From assembly GCA_028551475.1 (NCBI GenBank), contig CM052362.1, positions 14,314,521-14,378,520 on the forward strand: a stretch of DNA of 64,000 bases, given 5' to 3'. Shown piece by piece: positions 1 to 13,578 of this stretch. The position numbers and the translations under genes are program-made. Below the pieces are notes generated by a model that was given only the letters and a program-made list of their open reading frames with translations, was not told the DNA's origin and did no database searches. Position 1 is the stretch's first letter, and every line of letters begins with the position of its first letter. The DNA is from Casuarina equisetifolia (lineage: Eukaryota; Streptophyta; Magnoliopsida; Fagales; Casuarinaceae).

Positions 1-2900
1 TTCTACGGAGGTAATGGGACAGCCTATGTGAGCAATTAATGACAACATGTCATAGGATTTACTATAAATGGGTTCTTTTCCCTACTAGATTCAGGCCAAT
101 CTTTTTTCTTTCTTTACACTTTTTGCACTAAAAGAGCTCAATCTTCCTGGTGGCGGAATCAGTAATGTCATCCCAAAGTCTGATGGATTTGAAAATTTTT
201 AGAACTACACCGTGAAAAGGATGTGGGTTTTAACTAAAAGCTCTTTTTTTTTTTTTTTTCTGAACAAGCCCAATTTTCATTTTAGAACTTTGGGATAATG
301 AACTACAAAAAATATCAGAAACTTTTAAAACCTCCTTAAGTTGCAGCCGTTTGAACACTAGACCAAAAGAGCTAGAGAAAGAGGATAAAGAAGGAAACAC
401 GAAAGAAAAAGAGGGAAATGAGGGAAGGTGAGAAGTCACTCGGAAAATTATATTATTGTTTGTAAAGCTTGTGAGATAATTCAAGAGGAAAGAAAAATTA
501 TACAAAAATTTTTAGATTGGTTTCCCGTACTTTGATTGTTTTAATTATTTGAAGAAAAAGATATATGTTTATGGCCTCTACTAACTTGCTTATTTACTAG
601 TCATTTACTTCAGGGCAGTTAAATTGTTATGGAGCACTTATTATGAAGAAATGATATTTGTTGGGTACAAACCTTAAAAATTTGATCTTTAAATATATGT
701 TCCCTACTTCCATATTGTAATGGTGTCTTGATAACAGTAGTTATATCCTGTCTTAGTTGGAACGCAATCAATATAGGAAAATATATGATGAATGTTCTTC
801 TATAGTAGTGTTGAGACTGATTGAGTTCTCTCTGAATTACGGATAAGTTTTTCAACTAAAAACTAATGTTCAAGCTAGTTCCACTTAAGAGAAGCAACAA
901 CGTTAAACACAATTGTTCAAAAGAGAGGGTTGACTTGGAATATCTTTTATTAGACCTAGGCTATAATTTAAAGCTTAAATTATGTTCCGTTATACAGAAT
1001 AAAGCTGAGTAGAATACTTGCAAAAGGGGTCTTGCCAATTTTGTAAACGATCTCTTCACAGTTCAGAGAAGACTGGTCATCACCATGGAGTTCTATTTTT
1101 TGTTCTTTGGTTTACAATTTGGACTTTGTGCAGACTGAAGAAAAATATGGCCTCCACTGCTGCATGTTGCTATGAAATTTCCAAATTTAGAAAGGCAAAC
1201 TCATTAGATCAGGAAGTGCTGATCTAATACATCCAACATCCAATAACCTTCTATTAATGCTTGGCTAGATCGTAATTCAACACGTTTTGTAGTACGGGCA
1301 GTTTTTTTGGGGATGTGCTGATTGCAGCGTCAGGAAGTGACATGTCTTGGATAACTTCAGATTGATGAGCCAGACTGTGATACTCTTTCGGTCGGTTTCC
1401 TATTTCATTTGCTGCTGAAGTATATCATGTACTGTTATTACATAAGTACCTAGTTGTCTTGGGTGGCAGTTGGAGACATGATACAAGTACCATGAAATTT
1501 CAACGTTTTTGTTCCCTGATGTGGTCAGCATTGTTTCTCAGGATAGAGGTCCACTTTCTGGGGCATAGAAGCGGTAGCTAGGATATTGCACTTCTGATTT
1601 TGCATGAAATTGGTGCTTCATGCCATTTTTTGGCGTTCGTTTTCAGCTTTTAGAGGTGGGTTTGGCGTCTTATTTTAGGAATTGGCTTAGTTTTTCGTAT
1701 ATGAGCTTTATCGTAAATTCATTATGATCATGCTATGTCTCTTTTTAAGAGCCAAACACTACTGCGAAAGGCTGCGATGTTTTAAAATTGTATATTGGGA
1801 TCTGTTTCAATATGTAACTCTATGTTGTAATGTAGATACTTTGGGAAAAGACCTGGATAACAGACTGTGGTTTGTCGATGCAGAAAATTTTAGGTTCTTC
1901 TCACGACTTGGAGCAATTCCTGGCACTGAAAGCAGAGCTTAGCATGAGACAGCCTCTTTGTCTTTTGGGTGATTGACTTTAAAAGTGTTGAATTTTTTCC
2001 ATCCGGCGCTCATGATGACTCAGGGAATGCGGTTCTGAAGACTGGAAATGCTTTGAGAGCTGTATTTTGTATCATATGGTTTTGTGGTTGCTGTCTCCGT
2101 AGTAAATATAAGTAGTAGTGCTAGTTCTTATTCTATCTGTATTTCTCTGATTTTCCTTTTTTAATGGTACGAGGTTTGAGAAAAAAACTCAACAAAATTT
2201 AATCGGCAAGACCCTGTGAGTCTGTATACGGCGCTGGATTATCGAAAGTCACTGGAATTTAGTGGGGACTGAGTATATGTATAGTTTAGTAATCAAACAG
2301 AAAAATTGTGCGCCATTATGCAAGGAATATGTATTGCTTGTAATACTCAAATTGGAATTGCATTCCAAACTTGTTATGGAAGTAATTGACTATACCAATT
2401 TGCAGTGATGATCTTAGTGTGAACGGTCAACGTAGCAGGCACTGGTTCACACCCCAGAGTCAGCTGGAATCAAACATGTGGAAGTCTGGTTCAACTTGTT
2501 CTGACTGTGTCCTGGTTAAAGATTTTCAGGCTGACAATAGTAACTTTAATTGGAATCGGTACACTCCTCTCAGTTGTTATAAATATTCATAAATATCAGG
2601 AAGCAGAATTTGTTGACCGAGTCATTGTTTGTAGAACAAGTTACAACTAGGCCTGTCCTTCATTTCACGCTTATTTCAACATCATACTGAAAAGCTTCCT
2701 CTTGCAGTGCAACAGGTGGGATGTAGAGCTGGAGAATTAATCGAGGTTCTATTTTTGTTAGGTTTATACAGAATCCGAGGCACCACGTTTGATGGCCGAC
2801 GGATCAAATGATATCTTCACTCACCCAATTGGGATGGTGGGAGACACACCAAAGATTTCAAGTTTCTTTTGAGTGCGTGAGTAAATCTTGGCAACCAATA
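1..2900. other. Non-genic stretch, no recognisable feature
   Basis: I see no conserved protein motif, LTR or RNA gene here. Short open frames of 60-90 codons occur on both strands, but none resembles a known family. Base composition is less AT-rich than the repeat-filled regions further right. This would fit the UTR or flank of a gene lying outside the window, but that is a guess. Confidence 0.4.
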
Positions 2901-3218
2901 AAAAGGTAAAGCAAAAATAAGGAGCTATCATATGGCTTGACTAGAAGACAATATGTTTTTCTTTTTTTCTTTTATCATTCAATTATTGTCCTGGCTTCTT
3001 CCTATCAACTGACGCTTAACTACCATAAAAATGTATTAAAAAACTCACTAAAAAATTCCGAGGGTCTTTAAGTACCATTATTTTAATTGTCGAGTAAGTT
3101 TCATCATTGTAAGCGTCATTATGCATCTCCCGACAGAAAAACGAAGTTACAGTAGCAAAGCTTAAACGACAGTCCATCATGGTGGTTCTTCTTTGTCTTC
3201 GGATGAGACCAGATCATA

Positions 3219-3239
3219 GGGGGGGGGGGGGGGGGGGGG
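3219..3239. repeat. Poly(G) tract, 21 bases
   Basis: An uninterrupted run of 21 G. Long pure G runs are uncommon in plant DNA and are prone to length error in sequencing and assembly. They can also fold as a G-quadruplex. Confidence 0.95.
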
Positions 3240-4346
3240 TTGGTTTACTGGTGAAACTGGCACCGGTCACTTCTTGTTTTATCCTAGTTGTTACCATGAT
3301 TAAATGGGGGTATGTAGACTGAATTCCTCGGTCTTCCTTTTCTTGCGCGTGCTGTACAAAACCAACGTATTTTGACTCACTCTCAGGGGATGGTACAAGT
3401 CAATCTTTGCACAAACCAATGTATACGTTTGGAGTGTTATACATGTTTTTACTTTGTTGCAGAGAAAATAGGGTTATAATCATGCGGTGCTTCCTGATGT
3501 CTGCCTCTAGCGGCGATAGTAGTGAGAAATGTTCCCTCATGAAACACATCCGGCAATGAATTTTAGGTCACTTTTTCCACCACACCCTAATCAGAGAAGA
3601 AGTGATGGTCTCTCGGCTTGAAAAGTTTTCCATCTCTTTACCGACGCATGAAAAAGGAAGAAGAAAAAGGAGAAAAACATATGGAGATCCCCCCACTTCT
3701 GGAATTGCAAATCCAATTGCGATGCAAGAAGGGCCCCGCATGTAATCCCACGGGGTTTACAGGACACAGTCTCCTCATGGACTATCCAATCAGCAACGGC
3801 AAAGGGCAGGACAAGCAGACAGGCGGGTCCCATCCTGGTCCCCTACCCAATCATCAAGAGTGGGATCCTCGGCCTCCATGTTCCATGTGTTGTCTCCCAC
3901 GCTAATCATCGACGTGGGCCCCATTTCCCACGCTTTTGCCATAAATTTCTTGTACTTTTGCTCCACAACCCACACAAAAACATCATACAAAGTTGCTTCG
4001 GGCGTGTGCGGTTGTGTGTCAAGACCTGACACTCCGGCCTTCACACGCTGAATTCCCTCACCGAAAAAAGTCTTGCCTGTTTCCTCATCTCATTTGCTTC
4101 CACTAAGTGTGAAATCATTTGTTCCTATGGTCAAATACGAATGCTTTTTTTACCCTCGTCTTTTGAATTGTAAGTAGGTATGACCATTTGCTGAAATCAA
4201 AGATTATTGTACTTCGAGGACGAATTTTCCAAGAAATTTAGATAATTGAACTTTGAAACTTTCGTCTTATACTTCACCTTGGAATAAAGTGGTATTTTAA
4301 GTTGGCAGCTTTTGTGTTGAGAAAAGGAGGAGTCAGGTATCGCATT

Positions 4347-4375
4347 CCCCCCCCCCCCCCCCCCCCCCCCCCCCC
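4347..4375. repeat. Poly(C) tract, 29 bases, followed by poly(T)
   Basis: An uninterrupted run of 29 C followed directly by 11 T. It lies 1.1 kb from the poly(G) tract and is on the opposite strand in purine terms. Confidence 0.95.
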
Positions 4376-7294
4376 TTTTTTTTTTCAAAGATTAGTTTAG
4401 CAACATGTACATCCCTTTTTCTTTAGTCTTTTTTGTCAACCATGACCATGATTATTGTGAATAAAGAAGAATATGCTTTGGTGTTGTGGTGAAATCTTGA
4501 GAGTTCATCATTTCTTCACCAAATTCCTCAACTAGAAAAACTTCAAGAGACAATTATATTATTATTTTTGACAATTTAGGAAACTAATTATGAAGGATGA
4601 GTATTGATCCCTTGAACTGGTTTCGGCAAATAGTTCTAAAAAATGCAACCAATTTAAATCAATTAATGTTGATTGGCTTTTAGTAACCCTTCAAGAGTCC
4701 TAAAAAGTTGGTCGTTAGATACTTTTTTTTTAATTAAAAAAAAAAAAAAGCATTTCTGGCAATCCATCTTTAAAAATCATATTGGAGAAGGACAACACTT
4801 TTGGTGGTGGAAACTGGAGATTTTTTGAAGGAATGATACAATCAAGCATGTTTGGTGTTGGATGAAGTTAAGTGTGCATAGCTATAATACTCTTAATCTA
4901 CCAAATTTGCATTTACAACCACATGTTTCCCATAAGGTAAAACATAAAGACAAAGATAAAATTACTGAAAAAGCATAAAGATGCTAAAGTACGACCATAC
5001 TCAAGATCCCTAATCATCACTTTACTAAAAAAAAAACATAGCTTTTCCATAACAAATCCATGAAAGACTTTTAAACACAACTCATGTTTTAAATTGCCAC
5101 TTATTTTTTTTTTAAAAAAATAATTTCAAACTCCAGCTTTCTATTAATAATTAAATTGTGGAGATTGGGGCTAAAGAATGTTTGTGTGTGGTCGGGTCGG
5201 TTAAGATTAGGGCTAAAAAGTTGCCACGTCCTGTTCGAAGTCTTCTACCTATGTCATCAAGACTGTCTAAGACTTTCTTATGGTAAGATTAGTGGGTATC
5301 CACGCAAAACAAAAGTTTAGGTTGTGTTTATCTTAACAAAATATGTCCTTTTTTCACAACTTTTTTTTTTTTCTCTTGACCTCTCTTTTCCAAAGCCATA
5401 ATAGCGTTTCATTTTATGCAGGTAGTTTATTTATTTATTTATTGGTGTCACTCTTTTGCAGTCTGTCATACACCCTACCACATTTATTGTCCTTGTAAAA
5501 AAGGTCCATTCCTACCTTTAAGTATTATTAGCAAAGTTTCTATTTCAACACCATAAGAACTAGCTGCTTCTAATCCTTTTATTTTACTCGTGTAAGTCTT
5601 GCTATGTTAGAACGGGAGGCATGGACTAGCCATCATGAGCATGGGGCTAGAATTTATTCCCCCGGCGTCGTGATCTAGAAGTGTTTTTTTGCGGGAGGGT
5701 AGAAAATCTCATCGAGTAAAAAAGTAACATGTAGGTGAATGCAGGACATATGCAATTGAGATACAGATAAGTCCATCTTCTTTGGCCACTAATCACAAGA
5801 AGGGTTAGGTTGAAACGTTCTAACCGGAAAGCTCCAATCTTGTTAACAGCACAAAGGGAAGCACCCACTCGTGTTGTTCACGACAAAATGACATGGAAAA
5901 TATAGTACGCCTTTGACCGAATTTGTGGATACATCCGGCGGAGTTTCTGTGCAAAAACATGTGTGAAAGGAGATGTTCAAAGTTGCTTATTGTTGTAACA
6001 AAGATCGCGAAATTCTAAGGTGATCAGCCCTCTTTTTCTTGTCGACAGCGTAAAAGCAATATCTTGCTAGCTTATTAAAACTTGGAACCAGACTTGTTGA
6101 CAGGTGGGTGCTATTGGATATCCTCCCTACACCCTTTTTAATGAACAAAAATTGACCTGGACCTACCCAAAAGTTTAATTTCTCTTGTGGGTCTTTGTCA
6201 AATTTGACCACATCTTTTATGTCCATGTATAGAGATGGAGCCGACCCTTTCCCCTTTGCAGCGAGATCTTTGTCTAGGAATAAATCCAATGTTAGGGTTA
6301 CATCTATCAACGTATTCGGCTTTCAGTAATCAAATTGAAGAACATTATCGCTAAGCTGACTGACACCTTGTAGTCTCACACATTTGCTGGTGTTTGATTT
6401 TGATTCCCAGCAGAGACTAACCCTTTTCACTGAAATGCTAACATCGCCATTACGCAAAGGTGCTAAGAAAAAAGAGTTTGTTCACAAGCACGCCTATCCT
6501 GTACAACTCCATGTTTCTCAATTATGCCTCTTCTTTCCATTAATGCAATGAGGCGTTACAATTCTTTTATACCGGCAAGCAGGTAAAACTGCATTAAATT
6601 CCCATCATCTTAACGGCGACCTTACGTTTTGCATTAACGCCAACCTCAAAGCCAGCACCGCCCCGGGCATGAAGTCCATGTGCCCAAATCCACAGCAGCT
6701 TCTCTCTCTGATCACTACCTCTTGATCTGCGATCAAATTTCCGACGACCCAGATAAAATCACGAATAAGAAGAAGCCCATCGTAAAAGAGGGTTTACTTT
6801 CGGCTCAGTGATAGAAATATTTCTTAGTGTATATATATATATATTTTTTTGGTTGTCGGGGACACAACACATTGGAGGTGGAAGAAGGAGGGCTGGGAGG
6901 ACTAGTCTAAGCTCCCAATCATTTCACAAGCTGACCACACAACCGACAACCACACTCCGGTTCCTCAAATATTTACTTAAACTGAAGAAGCTGCCGGTCA
7001 TTTTCCTACAATGGGCCTTGTAATCGGTCTGAAACGTGTCAGAGATCAGACGGGTCAGAACCTTTGACCTGACGACCACAGTCAAAAACCCTAAACCGAC
7101 GCCATACCAAAACCCATATCCTCAGCATCTGTCTTTTTCCTTGCTCTATTTATTTGACCTTTATATCTTAACCTTTTTTTCTCGCCATTTCATCATCTTC
7201 TTCTGTTTTCGTCTCTGACTGCTTTTGGGTTCTTTACTTTACCATTTCTCTTTGCTTAGGATCTTCATCTTCTCGTGCTTCTTGTTTTGTTTCC

Positions 7295-9967
7295 ATGGCT
7301 GTTTTGCCTTCAAGCTCCTCTAGCTTGGAGTTGACCATATCTATGCCGGGCCTTGCTTCCTCTCAATCTGTTCCTTCATCTGGTAAGCAACAAGGTTTTG
7401 TTCTCCTCATCCTCTCTCCCTCTCATCTTCTTATTTGCTCGGGAAGTTTTTTTGGTGTTGTTTTCTTTAACCTTTAATTGAGAGAAGCTCCCTTGGTTAA
7501 GGGTTTTTCTAACATCAGATATCAGTTTCCCCTTAAGAATTCCTCCTCCTCCTCCTTCTTCTTCTTTTTTCTTTTTCAGTGCAAAATATTCTACCTGGGT
7601 TCTTGCATGGCTAGGAACACGGATGTTCTTTCTCCCATATTTGTCTTCTTCCATATCCAATAAAGATTGTTTTGGTGTAATATGTGGTTGATTTTATAGA
7701 ATTTTTGTTATTCATTTTCCTTTTGTTTTTATTTTGTAAATATGATATAACAATGTTAAAAGGTGACGGGGATTGTGCAGTGAGGAACTTGGACATGAAC
7801 CGAGTACCATCAGGAGGAGCAGAAGAAGAATGGATCACGATGAATATGGATGATGAAGAGGAAAGCAGCAACGGAGGCCCTCCTCGGAAGAAACTGCGAC
7901 TCACCAAGGAACAGTCCCGTCTCCTTGAAGAAAGCTTCAGGCAAAATCATACCTTAAACCCGGTATGTTCTCTCCATCTCCATCTTTACCTCTCTGTCGC
8001 CAACCCTTTCTTCCTTTTCTTCTTTTTCAAGTCACAACAAGAAGAGAAAGGGTGCAAAACTAGCACATCCTGAGTATATTTGCTTCTCTATTTACCGACT
8101 CCCTACTTATGGTTCTACCACTATTTATCGCTGATGTTTAAACCGTTTTGGATTTTGTTTCTGCAGAAACAGAAAGAGGCTTTGGCTTTGCAATTGAAAC
8201 TGAGGCCACGGCAAGTTGAGGTGTGGTTTCAGAACCGTAGGGCCAGGTACTGTACCATAATATGCTTGGTTGAAATTCAATATTCTTGGTGGTAGTTGGT
8301 TACAGATATCTAAGGTTGACAGAATAATAATATTTAGAGTATATAATCTGAATCCGATTCTAACCCGTATAAATCGTACTCTTTATAAAGTAAAAAGCGA
8401 ACCCTTTTGAGCGTAAGATTTTCTTGGAAGACAGTATCTAAAATGATAGTCCCATATTGATAATTGTAGGGTTGCTTTTGTCATTTTAGATGGAAATGAC
8501 TCTCACTTTTCCTCTCAAAGTACGTATTTATGGACACTCGGCAGCGGATTATGTGTATGAATAATAAGTTGTCAAAGACCTTAAAACAAACTTTACCAGG
8601 TGGGAGATCTCGTTCTTGCTTATCAGATCTTGACTTTAATCTACCAACGTTCGTCGGTCGAGGGCTCACAGTAGGCCGAGAATCATAACAACAAGAATAC
8701 TACTAATGATAGTGATAATGATAATGATAATGATAATACTAACAACAATACTTATCCTTCCCCTTTTCCAGAGAAAAGCACATGACAATTAGCTCAGCAG
8801 AATTATGAGCATTCAATGATGTAGTTATGTCATGGCCTCAGCTTTGTGCATCAACATCACGAGGGTTGTCCAAAGTACAACACTAAATATAGAACCCTAC
8901 TTATTGTCAGGACAGTACACCCAGTTCCATGTGTTGTTCGGCCTCGTGTGCTTCTTAGATCAGTGCAACTTTGACTCGCTATGCTTTTAGACTGGCCAAG
9001 CGTTTTTTGTTATTAAATTTTACCGTGTAACGTTGTTTCATTATTGGGTTAATACCAACGAAGCTATTGGATTCCCTTTAGGTTAGCAGTAATAAGTGCT
9101 TTGTCTCTGTTACTTTGTGCATGATCTTTCTTTTGTTGATTGTAGCCATAGTCTTCAACAATAAAGCGAAGTTACACTGCTGGATGTTGCAATTTTTAGT
9201 TTCATAATAGGTCGGTTGAAGAAAAATTAAACACAAGGGAGTTTCAGAACTTAAGGACAATATGCATCACATAGTTCTGATTAATGCACTCATTAATTTC
9301 TATTCAATCTGCAACATCTAGAAATGCCTTACCTTATATGTCGAGTACATTTCTTACATTTTTTAAGGGTCTCTCGGAGTTCATAAGGGAAAAAAGAAAA
9401 GTGATTATAGATGATCCTGGGAAGTTACTCCTCTCGTTCTTTAAAGATGCCTGATGTAATTTACTCCGTTTCAAGCTTAAAATGAAAAACTGCAGATTTT
9501 ATTTATATCAGCATATGCAGTTCAGTTTTAGCCTAGAAAAATAGCTTAAAGTAGTGGAAAGGTTAAAAAAAAATGGAGGGCAAGTAATGCATGATGAGGG
9601 TAAATATAATGATTGTCTTTTAAGGTGGTGGCGTCCAACTTTGCAAGCATAACGTAGGGAGCATGTAATGAACAGGAGCAAGCTGAAGCAGACGGAGATG
9701 GAATGTGAGTACCTGAAGAGATGGTTCGGGTCGCTGACGGAGCAGAACCGGCGGCTTCAGAGGGAGGTGGAGGAGCTGAGGGCCATGAAAGTGGGTCCTC
9801 CAACGGTGATGTCGCCCCACAGCTGCGAGCCCCTCCCTGCGTCCAGTCTCACCATGTGTCCCCGCTGCGAGCGCGTCACCTCCAACTCCCTCGACAAGGG
9901 CCCCACCAAGATCCCCACTGCCCCCGCCGCCGCCAAAGTTCAATCCCGGCAACCTCCGGCAACTTGA
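7295..9967 (+). CDS. ATHB17-like: HD-Zip class II homeodomain-leucine zipper transcription factor, ATHB17-like
   Basis: Nuclear DNA-binding protein of the HD-Zip II family, whose members mostly act as repressors in shade, auxin and stress responses. Four exons are inferred: 7295-7382, 7763-7962, 8167-8246 and 9676-9967. All introns are GT-AG and the phases match, giving 219 residues. Visible parts are an N-terminal LxLxI stretch (residues 11-15, EAR-like), the signature LDMNR at 39-43, a homeodomain at about 69-128 with WFQNRRAR in helix 3 (116-123), and a leucine zipper with Leu 136, 143, 150 and 157. The redox motif is CPRCE at 184-188. The opening residues, LDMNR motif and CPRCE variant match ATHB17 better than HAT4 or HAT22, which have CPSCE. 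The start ATG gives the family N-terminus. Intron 3 is 1.4 kb; the last exon is notably GC-rich. An alternative acceptor at 7780 could shorten exon 2. No disabling change is seen. Confidence 0.93.
8709..8739. repeat. Imperfect (TGATAA)n microsatellite in HD-Zip intron 3
   Basis: About five tandem copies of a TGATAA-like hexamer within the third intron of the HD-Zip gene. No function is implied. Confidence 0.8.
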
Positions 9968-11210
9968 TGATTCTCATGTGTAATTAATGACCCACTAAAA
10001 AGAAAAAGGAAAGGTTAATAGATTAGAAAATGTTCATAACAGTACAAAAAAATCAAAAAACAGAAGACATTGTGTTTGTGATGCTTCTTGAAGTATCAAT
10101 TCTACATAGGTGCTTCTAATTGCTTCTGCTTTTTCTATAATGCTGCTTTTTACGAGTCAAACATGGACCACGCACGAAGTTCGAATTTCCAATGACCAAG
10201 TCATTTTGACTAAAAGCTGCCGGCCCAAGAAAAAGAGGCCCTAAAAAAATGTCGCAAGCTGACTTATTGCATTGTGGGAGTGGGTTCGGAATCTTCGGAT
10301 TCGTTTGAAGTGGCAGGTGGCTGTTGATTATCATGCTGTCCCAGAAAAATCATTGTTTAAAGAAATACTAGTTTATAACTACGAATTCACACCCGTGACA
10401 CGCTTTGCTAATGTTATGTAAGTTGGGTTGTCACTCGTGGTAGGACTGATTATTCTGTTACTTAAAAGGAAAATTGAATCAGCTTGCCCGGTTTAAGATG
10501 AAACTTAAAACTAGGAAGGTGATGATGACCCATCTGTTTCATGGATTCGGACAAACCAGCGAGTTTCTTATTCGTTATGCTTCTCATTATCTGATCCCAA
10601 AACATAAAGAATAATTTTTTTATATGTGAGAAATAAAAGGTGAAAATGTGTAAGGAAATGCCTATTTGTATACTTTCATCACTCATACAAAAGTTGTACA
10701 CAGTTCTAAGTTCAAGGGATTGCAGTCAGATATCTAGATTATTATATCTCTTGGTTCCATCTTAGGAACTTTTTATTTTTATACACGGAATCTTAAAGAT
10801 GATTTATTGGTCCATGTGGGAAATAACTAGGTGAAATAAGGTTCATAAGGTGACAGGGCCTGGCCCATAAATTAGATCCCCGGGTCTTGGAATTTTTTTC
10901 CTTGGGCCTTGGCTGCCCCATTTTCGAGGATATCAGCCTGGCGACAGCCTTCCAAATATGTCTTCAAAACTCAGCATCTATTCCCCACTAGGGGCTCGGG
11001 ATTTGTCCTCGTATTTATGGGTAATGGCTTCTTCAATCTTTCATTTGTTGATTGGACGAACTGCATTTACTTTTTAGAGATTGACATATTTGTAAGTCGC
11101 TTGACCTCAACTAATCATAAAAACGAGCGCCATCAATAATTATTGAATAACAAACTTGAAACAATGATTGTCTTGGAATAGTGAACCACCCCAAAACCAT
11201 TCCAAAAACA
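9968..11210. other. 3' flank of HD-Zip gene and intergenic DNA
   Basis: Contains the presumed 3' UTR of the HD-Zip gene just after its TGA, then intergenic DNA. No further gene, RNA or mobile element is recognised. Confidence 0.4.
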
Positions 11211-11214
11211 AGTT

Positions 11215-12200
11215 TTAAGATTACTGGCCACTCTTTAAGTATGATCAATCCATCTCAATTATCTTTTTGAGATGATTGGCTATCTTAAGTGGTGGACTTA
11301 CTTTTTTATTATCTTTGTTGTTCATGATATAGCTCACTTTATGTCAATCATTATTTACGAATATTTTTAAGATGAATATTTTTATAGGCCTTCACAATCC
11401 TAAGAATTATAATAGATTTCAATAAAATTCTTTATTTGACAATAATGTTGTAGAAAAGTTTTAAGATAATATTCAATTGAACAAACGATGACCTTTTTTT
11501 TTAAAAAAAAAGAGAAAAAAACAAGGGTGTCACCTTGACAAAAATAAATGATGACTTTCCATTATGAAATATTCATTCACAAGTCTTCATAACTTTCCAA
11601 AAACCTCAACATCCACAAAATAATCACTATATATGAATTGGGATCTTTTAAACCTAAGGTGGTCTACACTTTTGAATCTATGTAATCTTTACAAGTTTTC
11701 TAATGTTAGCAATTAGGATGATGCTAGATTATGTCATCTTTGAAAGTTCAAAAAAAATATTGACCTCATAATTGACATACCTTGCCCATAGATATATTGA
11801 GCAATTATAGTTCATTTTGACAAACTATATTGTCAAGTCATTCAATCTATTGAGTGCATATGGGAGATAGTTCTCTCTTATTCTCAATTTTATTTTAATT
11901 TAAGAGGTTATTGGCCACTTCTTAAGTATAATCAATCTATCTTAATTATCTTTTTAAGGTGATTGGCTATCTTAAGTGGCCAATTCACTTTTTTGATTAT
12001 CTTTTTAAGATGATTGGCTATCTTAAATGGTATACACTTTTGGATTTATATTATCTTTACAAATCTTCTAATGTTAATAGTTAGGAGGATGTCAAATTAT
12101 CTCACCTTTGAAAGTTTTAAAAAAATATTAACAACAAAAGTGACATACCAAATTTTGTGCTTGTGGGAATAGTTCTCTATTATTTTCCAAATTTTTGTTT
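11215..12200. repeat. Degenerate direct repeats
   Basis: Several segments recur in direct orientation. One block at about 11222-11300 recurs at about 11912-12010, containing a short repeated phrase on ATTGGCTATCTTAA. A second block at about 11655-11790 recurs at about 12025-12150, an offset near 370. The copies are diverged and the host element is not recognised. It adjoins the left LTR of the gypsy element and may be an older insertion. Confidence 0.55.
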
Positions 12201-12376
12201 TAATTTAAGGGATAAAAAAGGATTATCTACACATCTAGGGAGCCATTTAAAAGAAAAATCAAACATTAACTTTGTCCCTTTACATATTTCATATACTAGT
12301 TACTTGAAATGTTCATTAACTTTTGCTAGTGATAAAGATGCTACGCGATTCAAATTACAATGATTGTGTGTATAGA

Positions 12377-12819
12377 TGTCACAAGACCAAGCTAAACAAG
12401 AGAAGCAAGGAAGGCCACATGAACACCACATAAATGATGAAGGAGAAAATATAGTTGGTTTTATGTGAGGTTTGAAACTAAGGTGTATATGGCCTTTGTA
12501 ACTAGTGTAACCTAAGTAGTAATGTAGCATGTTGTTTTGTTATTATGTTTGGGTTAGCTAGTAGTATAAAACTACATTGAAAGGCTAAAAGGTCAAAGTA
12601 GTTATATTAATTAAGGCAAGAACAACATCATATGTGTCTTTTTGTATAAAAGGGGGAGAAATCTGATTGTAAGAACATTTCGAGACCCAAAACCTTTTCC
12701 TTGATTTCCTTCTTTAAGGTACAAAATTGCTTGACAAAGATGCTTCCAACCCCTCATGTTTTTAGCATTTCCTAGTTCAAGGTCTTATTATATGCTCTAA
12801 AGCTATAAAGGATGTGATG
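12377..12819 (+). repeat. Left LTR of gypsy element 1
   Basis: The right third (about 12690-12819) aligns with 18330-18458 at the far end of the element, which defines it as an LTR. A TATA-like TATAAAAG sits at about 12645. The left edge at 12377 is inferred from a TG start and the flanking pentamer match. That part of the right LTR is lost, so the edge is less sure than the right edge. Confidence 0.6.
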
Positions 12820-12822
12820 GAG

Positions 12823-12834
12823 TGGTATTCGAGC
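12823..12834 (+). other. Primer-binding site of gypsy element 1
   Basis: TGGTATTCGAGC resembles the initiator-Met-tRNA primer site TGGTATCAGAGC that is usual in plant LTR retrotransposons. It lies three bases after the proposed LTR end. Confidence 0.65.
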
Positions 12835-13578
12835 AAGGCCAAATAAAAGCGAGATTGAACCAAATCGAGACCAAGATGGAATGAAAATTTGGCTAGCTAA
12901 ATGAGAATATGTAACAAACACTCATTATTATTTACCTAAAGATCAATGGTCCCAAACAAGGCAATACAATAACATTTTGGCAAGTAGGGGAGTTTCAAGT
13001 GAAAATAAGGGAAGTGGATTAAGTCAAGCCAATGATGAATGTGGAATAAAGGTTGCTAAATTGAAGTTTCCATGATTTAATAACATTGAAAACTTGACTA
13101 GATGTATATAAAGAGTGACCTAGTTCTTTAAGTACCATTAAACCTTAAGAAGATAAGATATTGTTGGTTTCTTGGAACATGGAGAGGGAAGCTTTTAATA
13201 TTGTATCAAATGTTCAAAGAGAAGCAAGCCTAAGTAGGAGTAACGATTACATGGGAAAAACTCAAATATGAATTATTAGAAAGTTACAAGCCAACTAAGT
13301 TTTATAATTACTGTGAAGAACACTAAAATTGTAACAAATTAGAATGGTAGGTCAACATTACTAGGAATATGAATGTATTATGCTCAAATTTGTTCCTCTT
13401 AGTACTAACAAACAAGTAGGTGGTTTTATAAGTGGGTTGAAAAATAATATTCGAGTTGATGTGTAAGCTAACAAGACATTTATAATTACTTTGGCAATGG
13501 CATTGGCTAGAATCTTTGAAGTAAGGAATCAATAAAACTAGAGGCCCCTAAGCTATTTCAAGAAAAATGAAAGGGAAC

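Larger units (their letters stand above)
2900..6800. other. Intergenic DNA upstream of the HD-Zip gene
   Basis: Mostly AT-rich intergenic sequence with homopolymer runs, including one pure G tract and one pure C tract listed separately. The segment 3600-4050 is richer in GC and open in several frames on both strands without family resemblance. The longest frame is 107 codons on the minus strand at 5987-6310, which I do not recognise. The right end leads into the presumed HD-Zip promoter. Confidence 0.4.
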
